DNA of 64,000 bases. Origin: Pseudomonas sp. MIACH (GTDB lineage: Bacteria > Pseudomonadota > Gammaproteobacteria > Pseudomonadales > Pseudomonadaceae). Both the position numbers and the translations under genes were made by a program. Every line of letters starts with the position of its first letter. Positions within the stretch are counted from its first letter, which is position 1. The notes beneath the pieces are model-generated. The model was not told the origin of the DNA. It searched no databases and saw only the letters and a list, made by a program, of their open reading frames with translations. This document shows positions 9,638 through 18,990 of this stretch, one piece after another. Location: the NCBI RefSeq assembly GCF_001269925.1, contig NZ_LHVO01000029.1, positions 27,053 through 91,052 of the forward strand, given 5' to 3'.

Positions 9638-10808
9638 GCGGCGCCAGGACGGGCACCGGTTGTCCGTCCTCGCACACCCCGCGTAACTGGCGCTCGAATT
9701 GCTCGATAATCGCCGGCCAGCCCTGGCGACTGGCATGCTGGCGAGCATTCAGTCGGGCCCTGCGCAAGGTCTCGCGCTCTTCCAGCAGCCAGGTAGCAGC
9801 ATCGCAAAATGCGTTTTCATCTCCCGGCATCGCCAGCACGCCGTTGTAGCCATGGCGAATATGCTGGGTGGCGGCGGCCTGGTCGTACGCCACCACGCCC
9901 AGGCCCGAGGCCATTGCCTCCAGCACCACATTGCCGAAGGTTTCGGTCAGGCTGGGGAACAGGAACAAGTCCCCTGAGGCGTAATGCCTGGCCAGTTCTT
10001 CACCGCGTTGGGTGCCGCAGAACACCGCCTCGGGCAGGTCGCGCTCCAGTATCGGGCGCTGCGGACCATCCCCGACGATGATCAACTTCAACCGACGCTG
10101 TGGATAAGTAGTCTGCAGCCCATCAAAGCACCGTTTGAGCAGCCCGAGGTTTTTCTCCTGGGCCAGGCGCCCCACGTGCAGTACGGCAATATCGTCGTTT
10201 TCCAGGCCCCAGCTTTCGCGCAGGGCATTGTCGCGCTTGGCCGGGTGGAACAGTTGGCTATCCACTCCGCGCGCCAGCATCCCCAGGCGCTCGAAATGCC
10301 TGCGCTCCAGTTCCAGGCGCTGGCTGGCGCTGGGCACCAGGGTCAAGCTCGAGCGGTTATGAAACCAACGCAGGTAGTGCGTGACCATGCGGCTCAACAG
10401 GCTCAAGCCGTACTGGTTGGAGTACTGCTGGAAATTGGTGTGAAAACCGCTGACCACGCTGATGCCCAAACGCCGCGCCGCCCGCAGCGCCGACAGCCCC
10501 AGCGGCCCTTCAGTGGCGATATACAGCACGTCCGGGCGCTGGCGGGTCCAACGGCGCAGCAACTTGTGCATCGACGACTGGCCCCATTGCAGGCCGGGGT
10601 AACCCGGCAGCGGCCAGCCACGGCAGAGCAGCAAACCGTCATCGCTGGGCCGGCTCTCGTCGGCGCCCTGGCGCGGGCGTACCAGCTCGACCTGATGGCC
10701 GCGCGCGCGTAAACCTTCGCACAGACGACCAAGGGTATTGGCCACCCCGTTGATCTCTGGCGGGAAGGTTTCAGTAATGAGGGTGATGTGGAGCGAAGCT
10801 GTCGTCAT
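9606..10808 (-). CDS. Glycosyltransferase family 4 (mannosyltransferase-like)
   Basis: This 400-residue GT-B enzyme has an N-terminal acceptor domain (LHITLITETFPPEINGVANTL) and a C-terminal nucleotide-sugar domain with HVGRLAQEKNLGLL, LIIVGDGPQR and the EX7E motif in FPSLTETFGNVVLEAMA. These match the GDP-mannose-dependent alpha-mannosyltransferase subgroup seen in many pseudomonads. There is no signal peptide or membrane helix. The start MTTASLHIT is preferred; an in-frame ATG at 10841 would add 11 residues. It is not in an obvious polysaccharide cluster, so the acceptor is unknown. Confidence 0.87.
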   Translation of the reverse strand: MTTASLHITLITETFPPEINGVANTLGRLCEGLRARGHQVELVRPRQGADESRPSDDGLLLCRGWPLPGYPGLQWGQSSMHKLLRRWTRQRPDVLYIATEGPLGLSALRAARRLGISVVSGFHTNFQQYSNQYGLSLLSRMVTHYLRWFHNRSSLTLVPSASQRLELERRHFERLGMLARGVDSQLFHPAKRDNALRESWGLENDDIAVLHVGRLAQEKNLGLLKRCFDGLQTTYPQRRLKLIIVGDGPQRPILERDLPEAVFCGTQRGEELARHYASGDLFLFPSLTETFGNVVLEAMASGLGVVAYDQAAATQHIRHGYNGVLAMPGDENAFCDAATWLLEERETLRRARLNARQHASRQGWPAIIEQFERQLRGVCEDGQPVPVLAPLTPGSSTPHD

Positions 10809-10862
10809 GACCCACAGTGTCGCCGTGGGCCATGTCGTCATTGTGTCATGCAGATGATGGAT

Positions 10863-11627
10863 TTATGACTTGACCACTTTCGACGTCGCCATCGCCTCGG
10901 CGCCCTGTTCACGCACCCAGAACAACGTCGCCCCAGCCACTGCGGCCGGCATCATCAGCAGGTTGACCACCGGCACCAGCAGCACCAGGTAGACGATGCC
11001 GCCGAAACTCATGCTCTGCCAGCGTTTCTGGCGCAGCCAGGCGAGCATCTCGTTCCAGCCCAGCTTGTGGTTGTCGGCCGGGTAGTCTATGTATTGGATC
11101 GCCATCATCCACACGCCGAACAGCAACCACAGTGGCGCGGCGATCAGGTTGACCACCGGAATGAACGACAGGATAAACAGGCCGATGGCCCGTGGCAGGA
11201 AGTAGCCCAGCTTGCGCATTTCCCGGGCCAGGGTACGCGGGACCATTTCAATCAGCTCGCCCCAGCTGAATGCCGGGAAGTCATCGGTGCCACGTACCAC
11301 CACTTCGACTTTCTCTGAGAGAAAGCCGTTGAACGGTGCCGCGATGATATTGGCCAGCATGGTGAAGGTGAAAAACACCATCAGCACCACCAGCACCACA
11401 AACAATGGCCATAGCAGGTAGTTCAGAAAGCTCAGCCAGCTGGGCAGCGTCGGCATCAAGTGGTCGACCCACAGACTGAACTGATGGCCGGCAAAATAAA
11501 TCAAGCCGACGAACAGCACCAGGTTGATCGTCAGCGGCAGCAGTACAAACAGGCGCAGGCCGGGGCTCAGCACCAGTTTGAGGCCTTCACGCAGGTATTG
11601 TGGGCCGGAAAGAACAGGGGCGGGCAT
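10863..11627 (-). CDS. cysZ: CysZ-like sulfate transport protein (EI24 family)
   Basis: A 254-residue integral membrane protein with about four to six hydrophobic segments (residues about 23-45, 68-92, 145-165 and 205-235). [31 protein letters not shown] and [14 protein letters not shown] match the CysZ/EI24 family, whose E. coli member mediates sulfate uptake. No cys genes are adjacent. It is divergent from trxB, the common Pseudomonas arrangement; thioredoxin supplies electrons to sulfate-activation enzymes, so a functional link is possible but unproven. Confidence 0.9.
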   Translation of the reverse strand: MPAPVLSGPQYLREGLKLVLSPGLRLFVLLPLTINLVLFVGLIYFAGHQFSLWVDHLMPTLPSWLSFLNYLLWPLFVVLVVLMVFFTFTMLANIIAAPFNGFLSEKVEVVVRGTDDFPAFSWGELIEMVPRTLAREMRKLGYFLPRAIGLFILSFIPVVNLIAAPLWLLFGVWMMAIQYIDYPADNHKLGWNEMLAWLRQKRWQSMSFGGIVYLVLLVPVVNLLMMPAAVAGATLFWVREQGAEAMATSKVVKS

Positions 11628-11919
11628 GGAGAACTCCGAGCAGGGATGACGAACGCGCCGACCTTACCGGCTTTGCCTTCAAGGCGAAAGCGTGGCCGCT
11701 GTGACGACATCAACGGTAACAAAGGCGTCGATTAATCGGCTCGACTGTATAGAGACCGCCTATGAGCTGGATTGTTATTGCGTATTTCCTTAATCTTGCC
11801 CCCCTCGATACGCTGCACCCATTATTTTTCAGGGCCTGCGAATTAAAGCCTTCCCCAAGTGCTTCGTGGACCCTTTTTTATTCCAGCCGTCTTGTAGTCC
11901 GGGCGGTCGATAGGAGTGA

Positions 11920-12885
<966 letters not shown>

Positions 12886-12902
12886 ATTGTTGAAATAAAA
12901 AA

Positions 12903-12927
12903 ACCGGCTGCGAGGCCGGTTTTTTTG
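12903..12927 (+). terminator. Intrinsic terminator after trxB
   Basis: The stem ACCGGC - TGCGAG - GCCGGT is followed by TTTTTTG and preceded by an A tract, so it could act in both directions. Confidence 0.88.
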
Positions 12928-12942
12928 TGAGTGCAATTTAAA

Positions 12943-12970
12943 CATGGGAGAGGGCAAGCCCTCCCACATG
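12943..12970. repeat. Short REP palindrome (GGGAGAGGGC type)
   Basis: CATGGGAGAGGGC is mirrored by GCCCTCCCACATG around AA. It is a variant of the palindromes at 25499, 30055, 33003 and 44493 and lies between two convergent genes. Confidence 0.8.
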
Positions 12971-12986
12971 TTGATCCGCGTCTGAC

Positions 12987-13328
12987 TCAGGATTTGCGGG
13001 TCAGTGGCTGGGCGGCGAATTTCACACCGGCCAACCCATGGGCAATCAACGCCCGGATATTGCCATGGTCGCTGCCCTCAGGCGTCGCCACCACCGAGCG
13101 GTAATGCTCACCAAACGCCAGCAGCGCTTCCTGGTTGCTCAAGCCTTCCAGCAGCGCCAAACCCAGGGTCTTGCACGAGCCTTCGTTCTGACCGGCAGCG
13201 TTTTCCACCTCGCCATTGGTGAAGGCCTGCGGCTGGTAATCGTAACCGGCAGCGACAAACGCCAGGGTGTCCGCAAAAACGTGTTCGCCACTGTTGAGGC
13301 TGGCGCGCAGGGTGTTCAAATCAGTCAT
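12987..13328 (-). CDS. HopJ-family small protein
   Basis: The 113-residue MTDLNTLRASLNSGEHVFAD...NGEVENAAGQNEGSCK protein belongs to the HopJ (HopPmaJ) family, often annotated as a type III effector. The family is widespread in non-pathogens, and here it is the last gene of a housekeeping pterin operon with no hrp box in sight, so an effector role is unlikely. The start ATG overlaps the stop of the upstream DUF1244 gene by 8 bases, indicating translational coupling. Function unknown. Confidence 0.82.
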   Translation of the reverse strand: MTDLNTLRASLNSGEHVFADTLAFVAAGYDYQPQAFTNGEVENAAGQNEGSCKTLGLALLEGLSNQEALLAFGEHYRSVVATPEGSDHGNIRALIAHGLAGVKFAAQPLTRKS

Positions 13329-13617
13329 GGGTTTTTCCTTTGGCAAACGCCGCCTGTTGCTCGGCGCTGGCTTCTTGCTGGTATTGGGCTTTCCACTCGG
13401 CGTACGGCATGCCGTACACCACTTCACGGGCGTCATCGAGGCTCAGCTCGATCTGGCGCTCGTCGGCCTCGGCCTTGTACCACTTGGACAGGCAGTTGCG
13501 GCAGAAGCCGGCGAGGTTCATCAGGTCAATATTCTGCACATCCTTGCGGCTGTCCAGGTGCGCCACCAGCCGGCGGAAGGCGGCGGCTTCAAGTTCGAGG
13601 CGTTGTTGATCGTTCAT
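13321..13617 (-). CDS. DUF1244 family protein
   Basis: A 98-residue protein, MNDQQRLELEAAAFRRLV...NLAGFCRNCLSKWYKAEA...VVYGMPYAEWKAQYQ, which is the DUF1244 signature (two Cys in CRNC and the GMPYxEWK block). No enzymatic role is established. ATG at 13617 is preferred over 13632. It sits 23 bases after folX and overlaps hopJ by 8 bases. The C-terminus is rich in Ala, Glu and Lys. Confidence 0.85.
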   Translation of the reverse strand: MNDQQRLELEAAAFRRLVAHLDSRKDVQNIDLMNLAGFCRNCLSKWYKAEADERQIELSLDDAREVVYGMPYAEWKAQYQQEASAEQQAAFAKGKTHD

Positions 13618-13640
13618 AGGGCTCACTGACAATTCAGGGG

Positions 13641-14012
13641 TTAGCGGCTGGCCGCCAGGGTAATCGACACCGACTCGGCAAAGCGCAGCGCATGGGGCTT
13701 ATCCACTTCGACTTCGGCATACAGCACCGATTCGTTGCTCATCACCAGGTCCAGCAGTTCCTGGGTCAGGCGCTCCAGCAGGGCAAAGCGGTTGCCTTCC
13801 ACGTGGGCGATGATGGCCTTGGTGATGGTGCGGTAGTTCAGCGCGTGGTCGATGTCGTTGTCGCGCACGGCTTCCTGGGCGGCATACAGGATGGTCAGGT
13901 TGATCAGCACATCCTGCTTGTTGAGGATTTCGTCCTCGTTGATGCCGATAAAGGTGCGCAGGCACAGGTCCTTGACCCGGATACGCGCCATGCCTGGTTG
14001 AAGTTGTGGCAT
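13641..14012 (-). CDS. folX: Dihydroneopterin triphosphate 2'-epimerase
   Basis: This 123-residue member of the FolB/FolX fold converts dihydroneopterin triphosphate to dihydromonapterin triphosphate. [36 protein letters not shown] and the C-terminal [17 protein letters not shown] are FolX-like. Assignment to FolX rather than the aldolase FolB rests on the neighbours folE and folM, which together make tetrahydromonapterin, the cofactor of phenylalanine hydroxylase in pseudomonads. It starts 2 bases after folE. Confidence 0.88.
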   Translation of the reverse strand: MPQLQPGMARIRVKDLCLRTFIGINEDEILNKQDVLINLTILYAAQEAVRDNDIDHALNYRTITKAIIAHVEGNRFALLERLTQELLDLVMSNESVLYAEVEVDKPHALRFAESVSITLAASR

Positions 14013-14014
14013 TG

Positions 14015-14575
14015 CTACTTGCTCCGTCCAATCAGTTGCAGGAACTCCATGCGCGTGGTGTTCGACTCGCGGAACGCGCCGAGCATCACCGAGGTGTTCA
14101 TGGTTGAATTCTGTTTTTCCACGCCGCGCATCATCATGCACATGTGCTTGGCTTCGATCACCACAGCCACACCGGCGGCCTGGGTCACTTCCTGAATGGC
14201 GTCGGCGATTTGCCGGGTGAGGTTTTCCTGGATCTGCAGGCGCCGGGCGAACATGTCGACAATGCGCGCCAGCTTCGACAGGCCCAGCACCTTGCCGGTC
14301 GGAATATAGGCCACGTGGGCCCTGCCGATAAAGGGCAGCAGGTGATGTTCGCACAGCGAATACAACTCGATGTCCTTGAGGATCACCATCTCGTCATTGT
14401 CGGAGGCGAACAGTGCGCCGTTGACGATTTCTTCGAGGTTCTGCTCATAGCCATGACACAGGTACTGCATGGCCTTGGCGGCGCGCTTGGGGGTATCGAG
14501 CAAGCCTTCGCGTTCCGGGTCTTCGCCCAGGCCCTTGAGGATCTCGCGGTAATGGTGGGGCAGGGATAAGGTCAT
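14015..14575 (-). CDS. folE: GTP cyclohydrolase I
   Basis: FolE (186 residues) makes dihydroneopterin triphosphate from GTP. The zinc and catalytic motifs are present: [21 protein letters not shown] and [16 protein letters not shown]. Length is normal. Pseudomonads usually carry more than one folE; this copy is set in a monapterin operon, suggesting it feeds tetrahydromonapterin rather than folate. As I recall, a folE is light-inducible in P. putida KT2440, which matters because a LitR/LOV locus lies about 1.5 kb away. Confidence 0.94.
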   Translation of the reverse strand: MTLSLPHHYREILKGLGEDPEREGLLDTPKRAAKAMQYLCHGYEQNLEEIVNGALFASDNDEMVILKDIELYSLCEHHLLPFIGRAHVAYIPTGKVLGLSKLARIVDMFARRLQIQENLTRQIADAIQEVTQAAGVAVVIEAKHMCMMMRGVEKQNSTMNTSVMLGAFRESNTTRMEFLQLIGRSK

Positions 14576-14596
14576 GCAACATTCCTCACAAACGGC

Positions 14597-15307
14597 TTAC
14601 TTGATATGCCGCCCGCCGTTGACGGTCAGGGTGGTACCGGTGACATACGGGTTGTCCAGCAGGTAACGCACGCTCTGGTAGATCACCTCGGGCCCTGGCT
14701 CGATGCCCAGGGCCGACTTGGCCAGGACTTTGGCGCGGTAGACCGCGTCGTCGCCTTCGTTGAACATCACCATCGCCGGGGCAATGCCATTGACCTTGAT
14801 CAACGGCGCGAACTGCGCGGCAAACGACAGCGTCAGGCTGTCCAGCCCGGCCTTGGTGGCGCAGTAGGCGATGTGCTGGCGGCTGCCCTTGCGCACCACG
14901 TCATCGCTGATATGCACGATGTCGGCCGGTGTTGAGCGCTGCAGCAAGGTCGAACAATGCAGGTTGATCAGGTACGGCGCAAGCATGTGCACGCTGAACA
15001 TGTCGCTGAAAGCGCGGCTTTCGTCGCCCGGGGTTTCTGCGATCCAGGCCGAGGCGTTGTGGATGATCGCCCGCAGGCTTTGGGTGTGGGTGTTCAGTTC
15101 AGCGATGAACGCGAGAATCCCGGCTTCGGTGGAGAAGTCGGCAAACACGCCGACCGCGCCACGCTCGCGCAGGGCCTGCACGCCGGGACGTTCGTTGCGG
15201 TAGCTGAAAATCACCGACTGGCCTTCGTCCAGCAGGCGCTCGGCGCAATGCAGGCCGACACGCTGGCCGGCGCCGGTGATCAGGATCGGGGCGTTCGTTG
15301 CAGTCAT
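14597..15307 (-). CDS. folM: Dihydromonapterin reductase
   Basis: A 236-residue short-chain dehydrogenase. The cofactor motif is ILITGAGQRVGLHCAERLL, with the FolM-typical SYRNER after strand 2; the active site is HIAYCATKAGLDSL (YxxxK). PYVTGTTLTVNGGRHIK ends the protein, as in FolM. It would reduce dihydromonapterin to the tetrahydro form. The start MTATNAPILI is preferred; an in-frame start at 15340 is not family-like. It is the first pterin gene, 57 bases after the monooxygenase-fold membrane protein. Confidence 0.9.
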   Translation of the reverse strand: MTATNAPILITGAGQRVGLHCAERLLDEGQSVIFSYRNERPGVQALRERGAVGVFADFSTEAGILAFIAELNTHTQSLRAIIHNASAWIAETPGDESRAFSDMFSVHMLAPYLINLHCSTLLQRSTPADIVHISDDVVRKGSRQHIAYCATKAGLDSLTLSFAAQFAPLIKVNGIAPAMVMFNEGDDAVYRAKVLAKSALGIEPGPEVIYQSVRYLLDNPYVTGTTLTVNGGRHIK

Positions 15308-15364
15308 GGGAGGCTCGCGTCGCTGGCAGGCGCAAATCATACCAGCGACGGGCCGCCCCTGTAC

Positions 15365-15925
15365 TCACGCCGCCGCTTCGGTGGCCTTGCGCGGGGCTGG
15401 CGTTGGATGCAGCCAGTTCGCCAGCAGGTGGGTCGACAGCGGAATGAACCAGTACACCATCAAGGGCGTGAGTGCCATTGTGCTGACCAGCACCCGTGGC
15501 CCCAGGTTGAGTTCACTGAGCAGCGGCCCGAGGACGAAGTTGAACAGCAGCGACACCGGGAAAAATGCCAACCAGATCGCCACTGCCTGCTTCCAGCGCG
15601 GCGGACGGGCGCCCGCTGCACCAAACCAGCCATCGATGCCCCGTACACGGTGCTCGGACGGATCGGCAAACAGATCGCTGCCACGGCTCAACCACGCGCT
15701 GCGTGAGGCGGAAAACTCCCAGGCATGCAGGGTTTGTTCATCGGCGAAGCGGAAAATGATCTGGAATTCATCATCATTGGGCGGTGGTGCCAGCACCCCG
15801 GAGCCCAGGTAACCGGGGAAGTCGGTGGCCAATTGCTCGCCTTCGCGCAGCCAGGCCATCAGTTCTTCGTAGCGCCCTTTGGCGACGCGACGTGCAACCA
15901 TCAAGGTGACGGGAGAGGTAGACAT
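15365..15925 (-). CDS. Antibiotic biosynthesis monooxygenase-fold membrane protein
   Basis: This 186-residue protein has an N-terminal ABM domain (VTLMVARRVAKGRYEELM...GYLGSGVLAPP...FQIIFRFAD, residues 5-95) joined to a C-terminal part with two membrane helices (about 112-132 and 144-165). The two-domain form is known from other proteobacteria but has no defined reaction. It lies between folM and the divergent MerR regulator, so it may be first in the pterin operon and a direct target of that regulator. GGAG on the minus strand precedes the ATG. Confidence 0.78.
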   Translation of the reverse strand: MSTSPVTLMVARRVAKGRYEELMAWLREGEQLATDFPGYLGSGVLAPPPNDDEFQIIFRFADEQTLHAWEFSASRSAWLSRGSDLFADPSEHRVRGIDGWFGAAGARPPRWKQAVAIWLAFFPVSLLFNFVLGPLLSELNLGPRVLVSTMALTPLMVYWFIPLSTHLLANWLHPTPAPRKATEAAA

Positions 15926-16007
15926 TGTGTATCTCCAAATGTACGGGTGCGCTGAACCGGGTAGGTGGCACACAGACGAAGCTGCGGGGTGCTGCAGCGA
16001 CGTGTAA

Positions 16008-16034
16008 AAAACAGGCAAGGATTATTCCTGTTTT
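16008..16034. promoter_or_regulatory. Inverted repeat between the ABM gene and the MerR regulator
   Basis: AAAACAGG (16008-16015) and CCTGTTTT (16027-16034) are perfect complements around 11 bases. Flanking TGTA (16003) and TACA (16042) extend the symmetry. It sits in a 178-base divergent promoter region, so an operator is plausible. It does not match the direct repeat I recall for PplR1 of P. putida. Confidence 0.45.
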
Positions 16035-16103
16035 GCTGAAATACACCAGCGACATTGGTCTGAAACGCACGGGCCTTGAAAAGGACAGGTCTAAAGACGT
16101 TAA

Positions 16104-17099
16104 ATGAACGCCCAACTGCCGCTGTTTTTTTGGTCTCGAATGCCCGTGATTACTGCTCCCGTTGATATCGTTTCACATCTGGATTCAACGGATTGTGCTG
16201 AGCTGTTGCCAATTCGTGAAGTATCGAGATTGACAGGCGTCAATCCGGTCACACTGCGTGCCTGGGAGCGGCGTTACGGATTGATCCAGCCAACCCGCAC
16301 CGAAAGTGGGCATCGCCTCTATTCCCAGGCCGATATCGAGACCGTCAATCGTATTCTCGACTGGATCGAGCGCGGCGTAGCTGTGAGCAAAGTGGGCAAG
16401 ATCCTCGCGCACGATGCTCAGCAGGCCGAAGCGATTCGCGCTGAGCGGGACATGGGGGTGGAAGGCGAGGTCCCGCAATGGCGGGCGCGGCTGTTGCAGG
16501 CCGTCAACGCCTTTGACGACCGCCAACTGGAAAGCCTGTACGGGCAGATTTTCGCGACCTACCCCCTCAATGTGGCATTCCAAGACATCCTGATGCCGCT
16601 CTGGAATGAGCTGCTGCGCCATCAGGGGCGTTTCGGTCAAGCCAGCGAGTGGCTGTTTTTCGACACCTTCCTGCGTACCCATGCCTTTCAACGCCTGCAG
16701 GCAGCGACGCTGTCAGCGGCGCCTCGGGTATTGCTGGCAGCCATGCCCGGCGAGTGCCGCAAATTGGAGTTACTGGTGGCAGCGCTGTTGATCAGTCGGG
16801 ATGACCTGGCGGTGCAGGTGCTGGGCATGGGCCAACCGCTCGATGAGTTGACGCTGGTGTGTGAAAAGACTCGCCCCCGGGCGCTGGTCATCTTCTCCAA
16901 TCACGCTCATAACCTGGGTCTGGCTGCGCGCCTCAATCGCTTGGCGATGACGCTGGATTGCCCAATGTTTCTCGCCGGTGCTGCGTCGGACCTGGCGCAG
17001 AGTGCGTTGGCAGGTTCCTCCATCGGTTGCCTGGGCAGCGAAGGGCGCCAGATGCAACGCCGCTTGCAGCAGTTTCTCAGCGGCAACCTGGATACCTGA
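16104..17099 (+). CDS. MerR-family regulator, LitR/CarH-like (class II, no B12 site)
   Basis: A 331-residue regulator. The MerR DNA-binding domain is at about 37-105 (IREVSRLTGVNPVTLRAWERRYGL, GHRLYSQADIETVNRIL). The C-terminal part (about 125-325) has the layout of a CarH four-helix bundle plus Rossmann domain, but where CarH has the DxHxxG cobalamin ligand motif this protein has PGECRKLELL, so B12 should not bind. This matches class II LitR/PplR, which works with short LOV photoreceptors; one is encoded about 0.7 kb downstream. The start is uncertain (16104 or ATG 16140). Confidence 0.85.
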   Translation: MNAQLPLFFWSRMPVITAPVDIVSHLDSTDCAELLPIREVSRLTGVNPVTLRAWERRYGLIQPTRTESGHRLYSQADIETVNRILDWIERGVAVSKVGKILAHDAQQAEAIRAERDMGVEGEVPQWRARLLQAVNAFDDRQLESLYGQIFATYPLNVAFQDILMPLWNELLRHQGRFGQASEWLFFDTFLRTHAFQRLQAATLSAAPRVLLAAMPGECRKLELLVAALLISRDDLAVQVLGMGQPLDELTLVCEKTRPRALVIFSNHAHNLGLAARLNRLAMTLDCPMFLAGAASDLAQSALAGSSIGCLGSEGRQMQRRLQQFLSGNLDT

Positions 17100-17101
17100 T
17101 G

Positions 17102-17707
17102 TCAGGCGTGCATCTGCGGGTGTAGCAGACGGTGCTGGTGCAGGATGAATTGGCGCAGGCGCTCGGTTTCATCTGCATCACTCTGGCTGATGCGATAGGC
17201 AAACAAACCCCGCGCCGTTTCCCGCTCGAATGCGCCGCGCAGCGCAATGCGCTCATAACCGGAAGGGCTGAACCACAGGGAAAAGGTTTTTGGCGGCTTG
17301 ATCCGGCCTCGAATCTCCACCAGCACGCCCTTGAACGACACTTCATGCACCCAGAGGGCACCCGCAGTGCCCCTGACATTCTCCAGGGCCACCGGTGCTT
17401 CAAGCGCCAGGCGCCACGGGCGTACCATCGGTCCATCTTCGAAAATGCTCGGCACCCCCAGACGCAGATGCACCGCATTGAACTCATCTTCCACCAACTG
17501 CAGGGGGAAGGTCAGTTGCTGGTTGTCGACCTGTGCCTGGATGGTGACATGGTCGTGGGCGGCCAGGCGGGTGAGCAGGTCGCGAAGCTGAGCACCGCCA
17601 TTGACGGTCAGGTTCGACGAAGCATCCCGCAGGTTGAGTTGCGGGTTGTGCTGCATGTTCTGAATGAAATCCAGCTCGTCCTGGGTCAGAAGCGCGTCGC
17701 GTTGCAT
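17102..17707 (-). CDS. PilZ-like domain protein
   Basis: This 201-residue soluble protein resembles YcgR-type PilZ proteins. An N-terminal domain (TVNGGAQLRDLLTRLAAHD...LVEDEFNAVHL) is followed by a putative PilZ domain with VRPWRLALEAPV (RxxxR-like) and VHEVSFKGVLVEI (normally D/NxSxxG, here ExSxxG). The c-di-GMP motifs are degenerate, so binding is doubtful. The stop codon is 3 bases from that of the convergent MerR gene, and it follows the LOV gene on the same strand after 57 bases, suggesting co-transcription with the photoreceptor. Confidence 0.65.
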   Translation of the reverse strand: MQRDALLTQDELDFIQNMQHNPQLNLRDASSNLTVNGGAQLRDLLTRLAAHDHVTIQAQVDNQQLTFPLQLVEDEFNAVHLRLGVPSIFEDGPMVRPWRLALEAPVALENVRGTAGALWVHEVSFKGVLVEIRGRIKPPKTFSLWFSPSGYERIALRGAFERETARGLFAYRISQSDADETERLRQFILHQHRLLHPQMHA

Positions 17708-17764
17708 CGCTCTTTCTCGATCGGGGTGTTAAAACGCCATTATCCCCTCTAATGGCTGCATTAT

Positions 17765-18232
17765 CTAAATTTTGTTAGATCCGCTTTTCATTTTGAGCGC
17801 CGCCAGCTCGGCCTTGACCTGGGCCAGCTCGTTTTCCAGCTGGGCGACACGCTGCTGGGCCTTCATCTGGACGGTGACGTCCTTTTGCACACCGATGAAA
17901 TAGGTTTGCTTATCGGCCTGGTTGTACACCGTTGAAAGCGACAGCTCGTTCCAGAAATGGCTACCGTCCTTGCGATAATTGCGCAGGATTTCACGGCACG
18001 AACCGCCATTCTCCAGGGTTGCTCGGATGGTCATCAGGGCCGGCTGGTCGCGGTCACCCGATTGCAGGAAGCGACAATCCTGGTAGAGGATTTCATCCAG
18101 GGTGTAGCCGGTCATCCGTTCGAATGCGGGGTTCACGTAGATCAGTGGCTTGTCCTCGCCTTCCTGTTCGGCAACCACGATGCCTTCGTTGGAAGCGTTG
18201 ATCACCATTTGCATCAGTTGGGCGTTAATCAT
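17765..18232 (-). CDS. Short LOV blue-light photoreceptor (PpSB1-LOV-like)
   Basis: A 155-residue single-domain LOV protein that should bind FMN. The photoactive cysteine is residue 53 in LYQDCRFLQ, the same number I recall for P. putida PpSB1-LOV. Other LOV marks are IYVNPAFERMTGY, ILRNYRKDGSHFWNELSLS and TYFIGVQKDVT. A C-terminal coiled helix (VAQLENELAQVKAELAALK) replaces any output domain. MINAQLMQ was taken as start (GGA upstream); ATG 18244 is an alternative. It lies beside a class II LitR-type gene, the known partner in P. putida, and is divergent from a flavodoxin gene. Confidence 0.9.
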   Translation of the reverse strand: MINAQLMQMVINASNEGIVVAEQEGEDKPLIYVNPAFERMTGYTLDEILYQDCRFLQSGDRDQPALMTIRATLENGGSCREILRNYRKDGSHFWNELSLSTVYNQADKQTYFIGVQKDVTVQMKAQQRVAQLENELAQVKAELAALKMKSGSNKI

Positions 18233-18361
18233 TGAGCGGTCCATAGCGTGTGGTGGGCGTTGGCAGTTTATGACAGGTGCTGAATGTTGCACCCTGCGCA
18301 GCGAAATATTTGCGCCAGCTGCTAATATCCCAGGCTTTCGCTCAACTACAGGATCAGATTG

Positions 18362-18817
18362 ATGAAAGTCGCCATCCTTTCCGGCTCGGTCTACGGCACG
18401 GCTGAAGAAGTCGCCCGCCACGCCGTTGGCATCCTCAATGCGGCCGGTTTCGACGCCTGGCACAACCCACGCGCCACCCTGGCGGATGTTCAGGCCTTTG
18501 CCCCCGAGGCCTTCCTGGCCGTGACCTCGACCACCGGCATGGGTGAATTGCCCGACAACCTGCAGCCGTTGTATTCAACCATCCGCGACCAGTTGCCCGC
18601 AGCCTGGCGCGGCCTGCCTGGCGCAGTGATCGGCCTGGGCGACGCCAGCTACGGTGACACCTTCTGTGGCGGCGGCGAACAAATGCGCGAGCTGTTCGGC
18701 GAGCTGGGCGTGCGCGAAGTGCTGCCGATGCTGCGCCTGGACGCCAGCGAAAGCGTCACCCCGGAATCTGACGCCGAGCCGTGGCTGGCTGACTTGATCA
18801 CGGCGCTGCGCGCCTGA
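18362..18817 (+). CDS. Flavodoxin (MioC-like)
   Basis: A 151-residue FMN electron carrier. The phosphate-binding loop is LSGSVYGTAEEVA; the isoalloxazine loops are TSTTGMGELPDNL and LGDASYGDTFCGGG. Length and motifs fit MioC rather than long-chain flavodoxins. ATG follows AGGATCAG. Its electron partner is unknown. It is divergent from the LOV gene across 129 bases, so light-linked control is possible but not shown. Confidence 0.9.
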   Translation: MKVAILSGSVYGTAEEVARHAVGILNAAGFDAWHNPRATLADVQAFAPEAFLAVTSTTGMGELPDNLQPLYSTIRDQLPAAWRGLPGAVIGLGDASYGDTFCGGGEQMRELFGELGVREVLPMLRLDASESVTPESDAEPWLADLITALRA

Positions 18818-18823
18818 GCGCAT

Positions 18824-18846
18824 GCCGCCTTTATTGGCGGCGCTTC
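18824..18846 (+). terminator. Weak terminator after the flavodoxin gene
   Basis: The stem GCCGCC - TTTATT - GGCGGC lies 6 bases after the stop codon, but only GCTTCT follows, so termination may be weak. Confidence 0.5.
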
Positions 18847-18990
18847 TCTGACGCGACTTGTACTATTCTCAAACCTGACTCGCTCGGTCATCAAGCTGGC
18901 TGCGAAGGCAACTACTTCCGTCAGGGTGTCTGACTAGACTGGCCAATCACTGAGAAAAATAATAACAAGTGCGCCAAGGAGGTCATTGCC

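Noticed and set aside
12987..13328. Type III secretion effector label for the HopJ-like gene
   Set aside because: The gene is locked in a pterin operon with no hrp box or secretion genes; the family occurs in non-pathogens.
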